Assembly: GCA_002794735.1 (NCBI GenBank)
Contig: NBAZ01000001.1
Location: 1,798,001-1,862,000, forward strand
Length of the DNA stretch: 64,000 nt
From: Pyrrhoderma lamaoense
Taxonomy: Eukaryota > Basidiomycota > Agaricomycetes > Hymenochaetales > Hymenochaetaceae
Direction: 5' to 3'
Shown one piece after another: positions 48,568-59,174 of the stretch; positions within the stretch are counted from its first letter, which is position 1; each line of letters starts with the position of its first letter. Made by a program: the position numbers and the translations under genes. The notes beneath the pieces are model-generated. The model was not told the DNA's origin and ran no database searches. It worked only from the letters and a program-made list of their open reading frames with translations.

Positions 48568-49256
48568 TCATAGTGTTGCGAACACTCCCATCACTACACC
48601 ACTTAGGACGGCGATTGTCCCCGTAAGAAGTGAGCCTGAGGCAGTCCAAGGTACGAGAGCAATTCCAGCATTTTGCGACGCTGATGCTGATGCCGCTGCT
48701 TGTGAACTAAAAGTAAGAGATATGAGGGGAAATGGTCAGTCTAATCCCCCTTTTTTTGACGAATATACTACAAGCTTACGCAGCTATGCTACTTGACGCC
48801 GAGTTGGCTGCTGTTGCCAAGGATGCAGCTGCATCTGTTAGGGCAGTGTATTCAGCGCCCGCGAAAGATGTGACTATGCCAACACCTGATCCTGCGAGCG
48901 TAATGGCATCCCCTCCAACGGAAGTTACGACTGTAAAGGCTGCACCACCTGCAGACGTGACCTCTGTAAAAATGCTAGCAGCTGTTCTTTTGTTAACATA
49001 AAGAATCATTACAGATGAATCAAACAACTCACCACCACTGGTAATATCACCGATAATACTCCCACCAGCAGAGGTGACATCTCCGAAGATGGAGGCTGCC
49101 CACTAGTAATGTCATCTACAACTGGAGAAGAAGAGAGATTAGACCGTCAACCGAGTCTGTTTTTATCAAAAAGTCAGACTTACTGTCATTCTGGGGTGCA
49201 GCAATAGTGAAAGAGAAGAAAAGAGCGAGGGCAACAATAGGGCGATAGATATACAT
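48568..49256 (-). CDS. Small secreted Ala/Gly/Thr-rich protein, probably GPI-anchored
   Basis: Start at 49256 with a clear signal peptide MYIYRPIVALALFFSFTIAA, cleavage probably before PQN. The mature part is made of short related units: DITSGG, ASIFGDVTSAGG, SIIGDITSGG, ASIFTEVTSAGG, AAFTVVTSVGG, DAITLAGSGVG, then AAASLATAANSASSSIAA. The C-terminus (QNAGIALVPWTASGSLLTGT, then IAVLSGVVMGVFATL) ends in a hydrophobic run with no charged tail, preceded by small residues, which fits a GPI-attachment signal. Stop at 48568-48570. Four exons. One missing base in CCC at 49099-49101 is needed to keep the repeat frame. A TATA-like box lies about 100 bp upstream. I do not recognise the family; a cell-wall or adhesin-like role is inference only. 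Confidence 0.6.
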
Positions 49257-49919
49257 GATGAAAACAAGCTGTCGTAGAATCAAAGTGGGTAAAATGAGAA
49301 GAAAACGAGCAAGGCTGTAGTTGTGGAGCGTATAATTTTGCATGGGCACTCGGTATATATATCACTGATCGAGAACCAGTATGCATGTTTCGGGAATGGA
49401 CATCAGAAGACTTTCATAAGGCTATTTAGAGTTCCTGCTGCAACTGCGCAACTGCATAGCCGACTAACGGGCTTTCTCACGCCTTCGGTCTCCTCGTTTT
49501 CGCGCGCTGAAGTGCAGCTTACCGTAGAATGGATTCAAAATTTTGGGTTGTCAAAATGACTTATAATTTTATGTAGCTTTGTCACTTAGCATCTAAATTG
49601 TATTTCATTGACTTGGTTGCGAACAAATGAGAATTCATCTGTTATTTCTTTCTTGCAAGAAGCTGTCAGTTAGCGAAATCTCAGTACAAAGTGCGGTAAT
49701 CATCGTATGATAGTAAGCGTTGCGCCTGTGTAATGCGGTGTCTCACGGGGCAAGATTTGATGTAAATTCTGCACAGGATTTGAGTAATAATTGCTTCAGT
49801 ATCTGTCCTGTGATTCCGTCATCGCACCGAAGGCAGAGATGTTATTGAGAGAAAGTAATTGGATCGAGCCGAAATAGCTCATATCTATTTAATGACCTGA
49901 ACTACAGAATGACAAGAGT
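49257..49919. other. Intergenic: promoter of the small surface protein and COX13 3' region
   Basis: No gene seen. It contains the TATA-like element at 49353-49361. Confidence 0.45.
49353..49361 (-). promoter_or_regulatory. TATA box of the small surface-protein gene
   Basis: A TATATATA run on the minus strand about 100 bp upstream of the start codon at 49256. Confidence 0.5.
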
Positions 49920-50579
49920 CTACTCAGCCTCCAAATTCTTGTTCGTCTATAGATAAAATTTGAGCAAGGCGAAGACTAAATCTCAGCAAGTGAGTAGGTA
50001 CGCACATGAGGGTTGAAGAAGAGTGAGTTCATTCCCCATGGGAATGGCTTAGCACGCTTGTTCAAGTAGTCATACTCTGGTTTCGCGGGGATCTCGCCAC
50101 CATGCTCAGCCTTGATATGTTCCAAATGCTCTGCATGTTCAGCTTCTACCCGGCGAACCCATAAAGTGGCAAGGATGGCTACAGTACTGATAAGGCAAGA
50201 GAATTCCTCGAAAGATAGATTAAAGACATACTGGTAGGGACAGCTACGAAGAAACTACGTGAAAACGAACAAATGATTGAGACGGAACCAAACAGATATA
50301 GTATGTGATAGATGCTAACCTAATCTTTCTCCACAACTCAGTTGTCTCTGCAGAGATCAGTGATTGGTCAATTGAATTAAAATTGTGTTCAATCAAAACA
50401 TTTTCCTCACCAGCAGCATGGTGCTCTATATTTGCCTTGTTCGCGAGATATTCTTTTGTTGGGTTTCCCTCAATGACAAGCTGTTCAACATGCTCAGCAT
50501 GGTGAGCATAGCCACGCGCAGAGCGAGCTGCGCGTCGTGGGGCTGAACGGACAGCAGTACGGGGGAGAACACGAAGCAT
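49920..50579 (-). CDS. COX13: Cytochrome c oxidase subunit VIa (Cox13)
   Basis: Nuclear-encoded regulatory subunit of complex IV in the mitochondrial inner membrane. Start MLRVLPRTAVRSAPRRAARS, an Arg-rich presequence. The mature part has NSIDQSLISAETTELWRKI, a membrane span FFVAVPT with ILATLWVRRVEAEHAEH, and the conserved matrix/IMS end PAKPEYDYLNKRAKPFPWG with NSLFFNP. The last exon gives HTNKNLEAE before TAG at 49920-49922. A 23-nt exon (50232-50254) encodes the start of the membrane span. Four exons in all. A His/Glu-rich stretch follows the presequence. Confidence 0.93.
50232..50254 (-). other. 23-nt microexon in COX13
   Basis: Encodes FFVAVPT, the start of the single membrane helix. 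Flanked by an acceptor ending TAG and a GTATGT donor on the minus strand. Confidence 0.85.
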
Positions 50580-51334
50580 AACGATGATGGTTTAGTTGAA
50601 GTGGGCAGAGTTCCTTGCTTCAGTTTCGATATTCTACGAAGGGACCGGGTTCATCCGGCGTCCGAAATAGTAGTTGGATCTCCATTTGTAAGCAGGATAT
50701 CATTACCTCATACAGTATAATTACGTAACTCTTAGGCTGTGCATACTTGATTTACATGACTGACGTAGATTTCAAAGTTAATCTCCTCTTGAGGTGATGA
50801 TCTGGAATATAACTCCTAAAGCTATGTACTAAACAGCTGCGGATTCGCTATCCACCCGAAGCGAAACGGAGCTTACATACTTTCTTTTCATCCTATTTAT
50901 GAGTAGAATGTCGCCTTTCATCTGAGAGCATCAAGCTTTTTTAATCATTGAAACAGAATAATGATGACAGCCTCGAATATTCTCATACTCAAGATATTGA
51001 ACGTCTAATATATTATAGCCTAGCGAGCGTTATTTTTCTACTGTAGTAGAAGACTAAGGCACACACTAAACAGTCACGACTTCACTGTGACAACGAAAGC
51101 TGCGGACTGCACCTGTGCATTTCCTGACTTTCTGATCTTGGTCCATAAATAGGCTTCATCCTTCAATGCCGTTGCGAGGATACCACTATTTTAGTGGTGT
51201 ATCTTTCGAAGAACTTCTTGGTGATCATACTGACCAATGGATCCGACTTCGCAAAGCTGTGTTCCATGTCTACTGAAGCTATATAGACTTTATGATGCTT
51301 TTCTTGGATTTTCTTAGAGCGTCAGGTCAAGATT
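50580..51334. other. Divergent intergenic region of COX13 and the thioesterase
   Basis: About 755 bp with no supported gene, repeat or RNA gene. Confidence 0.45.
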
Positions 51335-52213
51335 ATGGACTCCGCATCTCATGAAGGTACTAGGACGTTGGTTATCAACCCAACTGAGGAGCATACTTCA
51401 ACCGTAATTTTCTGTCATGTGAGCTCGCTTTACATCTTTCAAAAAATTCCTTTAATTATCGTTATTTGAGTAGGGATTAGGGCAGTCATGCACACTCCAC
51501 GAACCTTACATTCGATCAATCACACCAAAACATACGTCCACTAAGTGGATCTGCCCACAAGCGTGAGTCTTACGGATAACATAGGTTTTTAGATTGTAGA
51601 TGTAACTATTGAGTATCTAGTCCTGAAAGCCCAGTGACATACAGTAATGGACTGATTCGTCCTTCATGGTTTGATATATGCCGTTTACCCCCACTCATCA
51701 ATGAATATGACGAGACTGGGGTCTCGAACTCCATCAAACTTATTGAGCATCTCATCCTGACCGAGATTCATGGTGGTATAGATCCTGAACGGATTCTTTT
51801 AGTGGGGTTTAGCCAAGGAGCAGCACTCTGCTTGATGACGGCGTTAACTACTTTACATGATATTGGAGGGGTGGGGAGCTTGTCTGGGTGGATACCCCAT
51901 CGTGTTCGAGAAGTACAGTCATCTTAAGCCAGTGATATTCTAAATACTTATTTTACTCTACCTATAGCATATTATCCAAAATGACCCGAATATACCTATT
52001 TTCTGGGCTCACGGGAGAAATGATACAGAAATCCCCTTACAATATGGTAAAAATAGTATCGAGTTCTTAGAGCAACGGTTGTGCATGAACGATGAAACGC
52101 TTCGCTTTTTGGAGTATGACGGACTTGGTCATGGAGTTTCCGAGGAAGTCTTCAAGGACCTCAGTCAGTGGGTGACAGATATACTTATAAAATCAAAGCT
52201 GGATAACTATTAA
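51335..52213 (+). CDS. Acyl-protein thioesterase 1
   Basis: Cytosolic serine hydrolase that removes palmitate from proteins. The start MDSASHEGTRTLVINPTEEH is followed by VIFCHGLGQS, the oxyanion-loop region, and KWICPQAPESPVTYSNG. The substrate loop WFDICRLPPLINEYDETG and the nucleophile elbow ILLVGFSQGAALCLM (Ser in GFSQG) come next. Then IFWAHGRNDTEIPL carries the Asp and EYDGLGHGVSEEV the His of the triad. Ends SKLDNY with TAA at 52211-52213. About five exons; no frameshift seen. About 235 residues, normal. Confidence 0.92.
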
Positions 52214-52428
52214 ATTATACGGGAGTTAATTATTAGTCTGAGGATTCATTAAATAATACTATAAATATAATTATATGAAATTTATTTGTATGTGTTATGG
52301 CCGAGCCGTATGGTTAGCTAAGTACCATGTATATACAAATCGGACTGATATGACTCGCGATCGACCACAAGTCGATGCTATGTTCTCGAGTTTTGTTCTC
52401 AGTCTCCACTCGACACAGACATCGAATA

Positions 52429-54488
52429 ATGGCTAGAAATATATCACTAAAATGCCTCCATAAGGAAACCCCATCACTATTCCATTAAAACAAGAAATAC
52501 AACTCACAGCAGATGAAGACCATCTATGTACCCTTCTTGACGAATGCAAGAGAGACCTTGCTTCAAAAGGTCAGCATGTTGAATGCCGGTTTGCTGGTGG
52601 ATGGGTTCGAGACAAAGTAAGCACCTCCGGTAATGGTGGCGTAATAAACAACTTATCTAAAAGAAATAGTTGTTGGGTGCTCAAAGCAATGACATTGACG
52701 TTGCTCTTGCAAATATAATGGGTGTATCTTTCGCTGAGAAGTTTGTTGAATATGTCGCTTCAAAGGACTTACCCGTCAAAACGGTAGCTACTATAGCTCG
52801 TAATCCTGATCAGTCGAAACATCTTGAAACTGCAAAGACAACAGTCCTTGGGATCGAACTTGACTTGGTCAATCTTCGAAGCGAGTCCTATACTGAAGAC
52901 AGTCGAATTCCCACTGAAATGGTACTGTTGGATTCTTATTTTTTCTGACTAACAGTGAAATATCTGACTCAACCGAAGTAGAAACTGGGAACACCGCTGG
53001 AGGATGCGTTAAGGCGTGACATCACTATAAACGCATTATTCTACAATGTCCACTCTAGAGAGGTTGAAGATTATACTCAAAAGGTTGGTTACTTGTATTC
53101 ACTCTGAACCAATCTCACAGAAGTACTTCTCAGGGTCTTGATGACCTCAAAAACGGTGTCTTGCGTACTCCTCTAGCCCCCTTCGAAACTTTCAAAGATG
53201 ACCCCTTAAGAGTCGTTCGTTGTATCCGATTTGCCAGTCGTTTCGGATTCAAAATGGTCCCAGAGATCGAGACTGCAGTGCAGGATAAAGAAATACAGGC
53301 ATGTTGACCTATATTATCTCCTACGTTGTACAAAACTAAATTACCAAAAGGCTGCAATTGTTTCGAAAATTAGTAGGGAAAGAATTGGGGAGGAGCTCGA
53401 CAAAATGATGAAAGGGCGTGATCCCTTGCATTCCATACGTCTTATCACTTCTCTTAATCTCCATAGTTCTATATTCTCCGTTCCACCATCATTCTCAAGA
53501 TTGTTCTCCCAAAACCCTGGTCCCAGCGAGGCAGCATTAGGCGCTGCAACTATTTTATATACCTTAATGACACCTGAACTCAGTAATTCAATCGGGTTTC
53601 CTATTCCCCATCCCCTTCTACTTTCACAGTTTGACAGTGACAAAACTCTCCGGCCACGTTTGTTCTTGGCTACAGCACTGACACCCTATGCTCAAGTTAA
53701 ATATTGTAATCCTAAAAAGAGTTCTGTCTCCCCGGCAGTTGAGATTGTTATCCGAGAAGGCTTGAAATTAGGCTTACAAAACCACTACACAGACGGAATA
53801 CCCGCCTTATTTAGCGCAGCAGAAATCTTACGTGGTATTGATGTTAGTAATTTCAAGGGTCCGGACGAAAGGGGACGTATAGGTAAAGTTCCTTTGTCGA
53901 CTACCCACCCTTCACGCTATAAACCTCATTGACCATTAGGACTCCTGTTGAGGACAAAATCGATACATAATTCAATATCAGGATCGCACTGGACTTCTTC
54001 TCTCTTATTCTCCTTGGTTCAAGAATTGGTGTCTCTATGGGATATACAGAGCGATAATCTCGACCGTATGTGTAGTTCCCTGTGATCTCTATCAACAAAG
54101 CTAATATCTGCGACAGAAAAAATGGCCATGGAGACCATCAAGAGATATAACAAATTTGTTGAACGTGTAGAAGAGCTTAATCTTCCCATGGCAATCGATG
54201 ATAAACCTCTCCTCAACGTAGGTCTTGCACCCTGAACTTTCCTTTCCTTTCTTTTCTTAAAATTTGAAATTAGGGGAAAGAGGTTGTCTCCTTACTGGGT
54301 GCGAAGCCCGGACCATGGACGGGTACTGCTCTTGCTCTCGTTTCAGAATGGGCTCTCAATCATCCAGAAGGCACAAAGGACGATTGCTCATCATGGCTAA
54401 AGGAGCAATATGAAGCGGGTAAAATAGATATAGGGGAGGTACTGATAAAGCACCTCCCGCGAAAAAAGCCAAAGTCGCTATAAAGTAG
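52429..54488 (+). CDS. CCA1: CCA-adding enzyme (tRNA nucleotidyltransferase)
   Basis: Adds or repairs the 3' CCA of tRNAs in nucleus, cytosol and mitochondria. The ATG at 52429 (MARNISLKCLHKET) gives a basic, mitochondria-like leader. A missing C in the run at 52469-52472 must be restored to reach ITIPLKQEIQLTADEDH. Class II nucleotidyltransferase motifs: FAGGWVRDKLLG, SNDIDVALANIMG (metal Asp pair), RRDITINALFYN, LRTPLAPFETFKDDPLRVVR (motif with R..R), and RIRFASRFGFK-type ending. Later come KISRERIGEELDKMMKGRD and the helical C-terminal body (ALNHPEG, WLKEQYEAGKI). One intron (53299-53350) appears to be GC-AG. A second missing base near 54438 would give a basic end APPAKKAKVAIK at TAG 54486-54488; without it the stop is TAA at 54481-54483. 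Confidence 0.9.
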
Positions 54489-54598
54489 GAAAATATAGTA
54501 ACCAAAGCTATGAAATGCCTAATGGGCTTTGTGTGTATATGACATATAATACGAAAAACATCGAGAAAAATAATAATACAAATACACCATACAGACAT

Positions 54599-56529
54599 TT
54601 AAGGTGGTCCACGAATTGATGCACCTAACAAAACTTGGTTTGCTTGAGAGGTAGAAAATGCATCAGGCTCACGTTCTTTCGTTGGTTGCCCCAGTATCAC
54701 GGCTAAATCCTTCTGGTGACCTTGTACAATTTTCGTGAGATGGGCGATACCGTTCTGTTGCTCTACTAGGATCTAAGATAGTCGCATAAACGAGTCAGCA
54801 ACCATCATTGAAATAGCACACTCGGTTCTCCTACCTGTGTCAATCTTTGCATGCCTTCGGGGTCAACAACGGCCCACTCTATACTTGGCTCCTGATTTTT
54901 CCTCGCCCTATCTCGCGCGGCTTCGATGGCACCCAACATGGCCCATAATTCACTCAGTTTGCCTTTCAGCCTGCCCACACCTCCAGGTTTCCTGATCTCC
55001 TCATCAATGCTCTCCAGTACAGATCTCAAAGCTTCTTCTTCAGGGCTTATCGATGATGACCTGATTGAAGGATTAAAAGATGTAAATGCTGTACTAGTCG
55101 CACGAGCCTTTGTTGCAACTGTGTCTGGACAGCTGTAGCTCGTTGTAGACGTGGGGCATTAGCTGTAGAGTGTCTGTTTGCAAGTGTATTTATACGCGTT
55201 TTCAGTTCTTTCAATTTTTCTTGATGTGAAGCAGCCTGTGCCTTTTGAGCTTCCACTCGCTTTTGAAGGTCATCAAAACCAACAGCCAATGCAGGTACAT
55301 AACTGATTATCAACATGAGCTCCAAATGAATCATCTACAATTAACAGCTTTGCCTACCAAGAAGGATCAGGGTTTTCTCGTATTGCCTTTTGCCATAATG
55401 CGTCGTTAGTGGCATTTGGCGGTCTCCCGTATAAGTGTACTTGGCTTGGATCTACTAGATTGTAGAAAAAGTGCTACATTTTGTGGTTTTTAGTATCGAT
55501 TCGTATCACAATTGATAGGTTTCCATTCACCTGAAAGCGGCAATTGGGTGAAGATGGTTCCCAAGCCTGAGCAATACTGTCAATCCGTTGTACGAGAGAG
55601 ATATACTGAGCCTGCGCGTTTTCTCCTTGACTCTGAGATTGGATCAAGGAAGTTTTAGGCGCAAAGATACTAGGTGTAGTAACACTCGAATTTGTATTTG
55701 GTAGGCCTAGCAAAGAAGTACCTGATTGCGTGCTTCCGAATAAGCTAGTACTAGCTGGGGTCGTATTGACGGTTGATTGGCCAAGGTTTCCAAATAGAGA
55801 TGATTGTTGCAAAGGTTGACTTTGGGTTGCTGACTGACCGAAAATCGAAGTAGCTGGCGGCTCTTGCTTTTGTTGAGTTGCTGGTTGTCCAAAAAGGGCG
55901 GTAGTCCCCGTGGGTTGTTGATTCTGAGATTGTCCAAATAGAGAAGTAGTCCCAGTACCTTGTTGATTTTGGGGTTGCCCAAACAGAGGAGCAGACCCGG
56001 TGGTTTGTTGATTCTGAGGTTGTCCAAATATAGAAGGAGTTCCAGAGGCTTGTTGATTCTGAGGTTGTCCGAAAAGACCAGTACTTGGTTGAGGAGTGTT
56101 ATTTGCATTAGCCGTAGACCCAAAAAGCCCGGTGCCAGTCGAGTTAGGAGTGCTTCCGAATGCATTAGTCGTACCTTGTGGGGCGGCACCTCCTAGTACC
56201 AATGCCCCACTCGTCCCTGTAGCAGGCTGCGCTGTAGTGGTGCTTCCAAAAAGCGATGTTGCAGGTTTACCGCCAAACAAAGGGTTCGCATTTGTTCCTG
56301 CGCTTGGAAACAAAGATGTCCCAGTGGGAGCATTAGCTTGCTGTGATGCCTGCTGCGGCTGTTGTGTTTGTTGCTGATTCTGGGTCTGATTTGCTTGCCC
56401 AAATCCACCAAAGGCAGATGTTGTAGATTGTGGTACTTGACTGGGCGCGCTATTATTCGTCGAGCCGAACGCACCAAAGGCTGGAGTGGAAGCTGGTTTT
56501 CCAAAAGAGCTACCGCCAAATACACTCAT
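54599..56529 (-). CDS. NUP57: FG nucleoporin Nup57/Nup54
   Basis: Central-channel nucleoporin of the Nsp1/Nup62 complex. Start MSVFGGSSFGKPASTPAFGA. The N-terminal half is an FG domain with many FG, SLFG and ALFGQ units, including near-identical 15-residue repeats (FGQPQNQQ plus variable linker) at about 55886-56076. The structured half is the Nup54 alpha/beta domain: QAQYISLVQRIDSIAQAWEP, CRFQHFFYNLVDPSQVHLYG, RPPNATNDALWQKAIRENPD and VGFDDLQKRVEAQKAQ. Coiled-coil helices follow (LKELKTRINTLANRH, SVLESIDEEIRKPGGVGRLK, AMLGAIEAARDRARKN). Ends LLGASIRGPP at TAA 54599-54601. One missing A in the run at 55109-55111 breaks frame between helices. Convergent with CCA1. Confidence 0.9.
55886..56076 (-). 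repeat. 45-bp tandem repeats in the FG domain
   Basis: Four consecutive 15-codon units of the type FGQPQNQQ plus xTGTxxL. The DNA units share the core coding GQPQNQQ almost unchanged. Confidence 0.75.
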
Positions 56530-56811
56530 CTTATGCAGATAAATAAGATGACTTATGAAAAGTTGCTGGTATCCGGGACTAGTATCTACACTCTCGTCTA
56601 AGCTTAAGAATCCGCACAAAGACACGCGCGAAGCGACACGAAACTTGATGTAAACTTTGAACGCGTCTAGTTACATATAGTGTCGATCATACCAGTAGAG
56701 TGTGGTTGGTGGCGTGGAGAAAATAAATTTATAAAGTATGAGAAATTCTGGAAGACGTTCAAGCCTCTAGAGGTCAAGACGGTGCAGGTATACAATTAAG
56801 CACGATGATTA

Positions 56812-57817
56812 TCAATTACTAAGCTTCTCGATATATGCAACAACTTCCTTCCAATTTTTTACTCTGGTCACATTTGGTGGTAATTCATCATCTATATCTT
56901 CTTTTTTCCACCACTCTTCCCCATGCTCATACTCCAGACGTTCCTTGTACCCAAGGTGATCCTCTGGTTTGTCTACAGTAGAATTTCTTCTGTTCCAACT
57001 ATACTCTCCAAAGAGTAGGACTGGAATGGGAGGTGTCGCGTCTCTTGCACAAGCAAGTGCATTCTCGGCGGAGTCGTCGATAAGTAGTTCCGCTCCAATC
57101 CTATGACAAACCTGAATATCAAGTTATTAGAGTCACTGCATTCCCGAACAATAATCTGCTCATTACCTCTGGTTTTCCTACCTTTACCTGGATCTGTTGT
57201 CCTTCCTCGTCTTTAAGAAATTGACCCGTGCATACAATCTCATCGATTAAGCCTTAAGTACTGTTAGTGTATTTCATCTCACGAAAACGTTACAAAACGG
57301 ACCTGGATAGTAGTTATTTACCCATTCCTCGGTTTGCTTCTGTTCCTCTAGGTGCCGGGCGGTCACAATGATGAGTTTATACCCCATATTCTTGAGAGTT
57401 GTTAGCCCTTCTAGGGCCCCATCTATAGGTTTTGGAGTCATAGCAGCAGCGGCGTAATATTCTTTCACTTTTGTATGCGTTTCTAGGGGTGTGCCCCAGT
57501 AAGGATTCTAATTAATGATTCGGTTAAAAGAGAAGAAAATGATTCCATAGGTTGCAGAAAACAACCTTCCAATAATGATAATCTAATAAATGGAGTGATT
57601 AGGCCATTCGGTAGATAAAAAGCTATTTATCTTACAATGGAAATCTTCTAATGTCATATTTGTACCATAGTGTGCGTTGTGCCCTTTGTTGTGATAAATT
57701 TAATATTACATATGGGAACGTGGATGTCGTCTAGATAAGCTTACAGTCAGCCACAGCTTGATTTGTCTGACAAAGGACATCGTCCAAATCAACGGCAATG
57801 ACTCTAGACCTAGACAT
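56812..57817 (-). CDS. HAD-fold 5'(3')-deoxyribonucleotidase-like protein (NT5C type)
   Basis: Small phosphatase of the HAD superfamily. Start MSRSRVIAVDLDDVLCQTNQ, where DLDDV is the catalytic DxD motif. Later motifs: HNAHYGTNMTLEDFHY, NPYWGTPLETHTKVKEYYAA, LKNMGYKLIIVTARHLEEQK (motif II Thr) and HRIGAELLIDDSAENALACA (acidic metal motif). The C-terminus is VKNWKEVVAYIEKLSN, stop 56812-56814. It contains a 17-nt exon (57566-57582) encoding YHYWK. The physiological substrate is unknown. Six or more exons. Confidence 0.78.
57566..57582 (-). other. 17-nt microexon in the HAD gene
   Basis: Flanked by an acceptor ending ATTAG and a GTTGTT donor. It keeps the frame from EDFHY into NPYWGTP. Confidence 0.7.
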
Positions 57818-57991
57818 TCTAGGCTTGTGATACCCTAGTGTTGCTTGTTAGGGTCTAAGATGACTCAACTATAACGAAGGTACAAGTTGTTTATTACTAG
57901 GAGCTCTGACGTAAGCATCGTTTACATATGTAGTAAATATAACTGATATCTAAAGATTAAAAGAAGAAAGGAAACAGACTGGACGGTCTAA

Positions 57992-58729
57992 TCAGGATAT
58001 TTGTCTGACCTACATCAAGTACACAAAAGGTAGAAGCTTATTAGAAGCCGCGTTGAGAAAAGCGAAATTGCATACCTTTCCCGATTCAACCTCATAAACC
58101 CAACCGGTGATAGTTGTCTCGTCTAGGACCAGAGGGTGCTGCTTAAGAAAGTTAACATCGTCCCTTACACTCTGCTCTAAGTTGCTGAAAGGTAAAAAGT
58201 CGATGCTATCAATCTCCTTGGAGGCAGTAGGGTACTTCTCTTTCAGGGAATTCTTCAAGTCTTCATTCTTGAATGTCAGCATCCCACAGTCTGTGTGATG
58301 AAATACCGCGATTTCACGGGTGCCTAGTAGCTGCTGAGATACTATGATACTTGGTAACGCTCCTTTACTATTGAGAATATTTATTAGAATCGCATATTTA
58401 GACTTGAAGGCGATAAACTAATACGAACGCGGCGCCGCCGGCATTGCGAATGACATGCGCATCTCCTTCCTTGAGTCCCAGATGAGCAGCCGGACTGTAC
58501 TCTATGATGAACTCTGAAGGTCGTTATGCTAACACCAAGATTACATACTCAAGACGAGCATCCATGCAAGTTACTAAGAAGGTGGGACTAAGACAAGTAG
58601 ACAAAACTAGTGACAATGATCGATACCTATTGCGAGCTTCTTTGCAGGCGGAAGAGGGAGACTTCCCTTGTCTCCAAAACTTGAAACATATTTTTCGTTT
58701 GCGAGGGGAAATTCAGTGTATGATGACAT
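57992..58729 (-). CDS. Beta-class carbonic anhydrase
   Basis: Zinc enzyme for CO2/bicarbonate interconversion. Start MSSYTEFPLANEKYVSSFGD. Zinc ligand and catalytic motifs are present: VTCMDARLEY (Cys, with the Asp-Arg dyad), GLKEGDAHVIRNAGGA, and FHHTDCGMLTFKNEDLK (His and Cys ligands). The C-terminal half has DFLPFSNLEQSVRDDV, FLKQHPLVLDETTITGWVYE, and VESGKVRQIS, with TGA at 57992-57994. One missing base near 58575, just before the first Cys motif, is needed to join exon 1 in frame. About 175 residues, of the short fungal/plant-type group. Confidence 0.9.
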
Positions 58730-59174
58730 AGCAAGGATGTCTACTGTTATACAGCGGCTACTATCAACGAGACGAAGGGAGCATTTTATACTGCTTCATT
58801 AAGTTGGACTGGGCTATTGCGTCATTCTCTCCTTTTCTTGTGCATTATAGTAATCATGCAAGACACGAATACAAAAATGCATGTCACAGGACCCTGTAAT
58901 GGAGTTTCCACTTTCATCTAAGCCTAATTTAGTTCCCACAAGAGTTTGCCTGAGAGGAGGAAGATAAGCAACAGTTGATATGATTGGGTTGCACTTGCGT
59001 CGTATCTTGTCATATTTTGACAAGAAATATAGTATCATCGACACAGGCACTAGTAAAGCATAACATGGCCAAGCTTTAAAAATTGGTGACCGTGAGATAT
59101 CACATGTATATGTTAAGAAGCAGTACGCGTAGATGGACCGCCTGTTGTATGATATAATTACTTGAAATCCGACC
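58730..59174. other. Divergent intergenic region of the carbonic anhydrase and RINT1 genes
   Basis: About 445 bp with no supported gene. A minus-strand open frame (58814-59176) has no family signal and would overlap the promoter. Confidence 0.45.
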
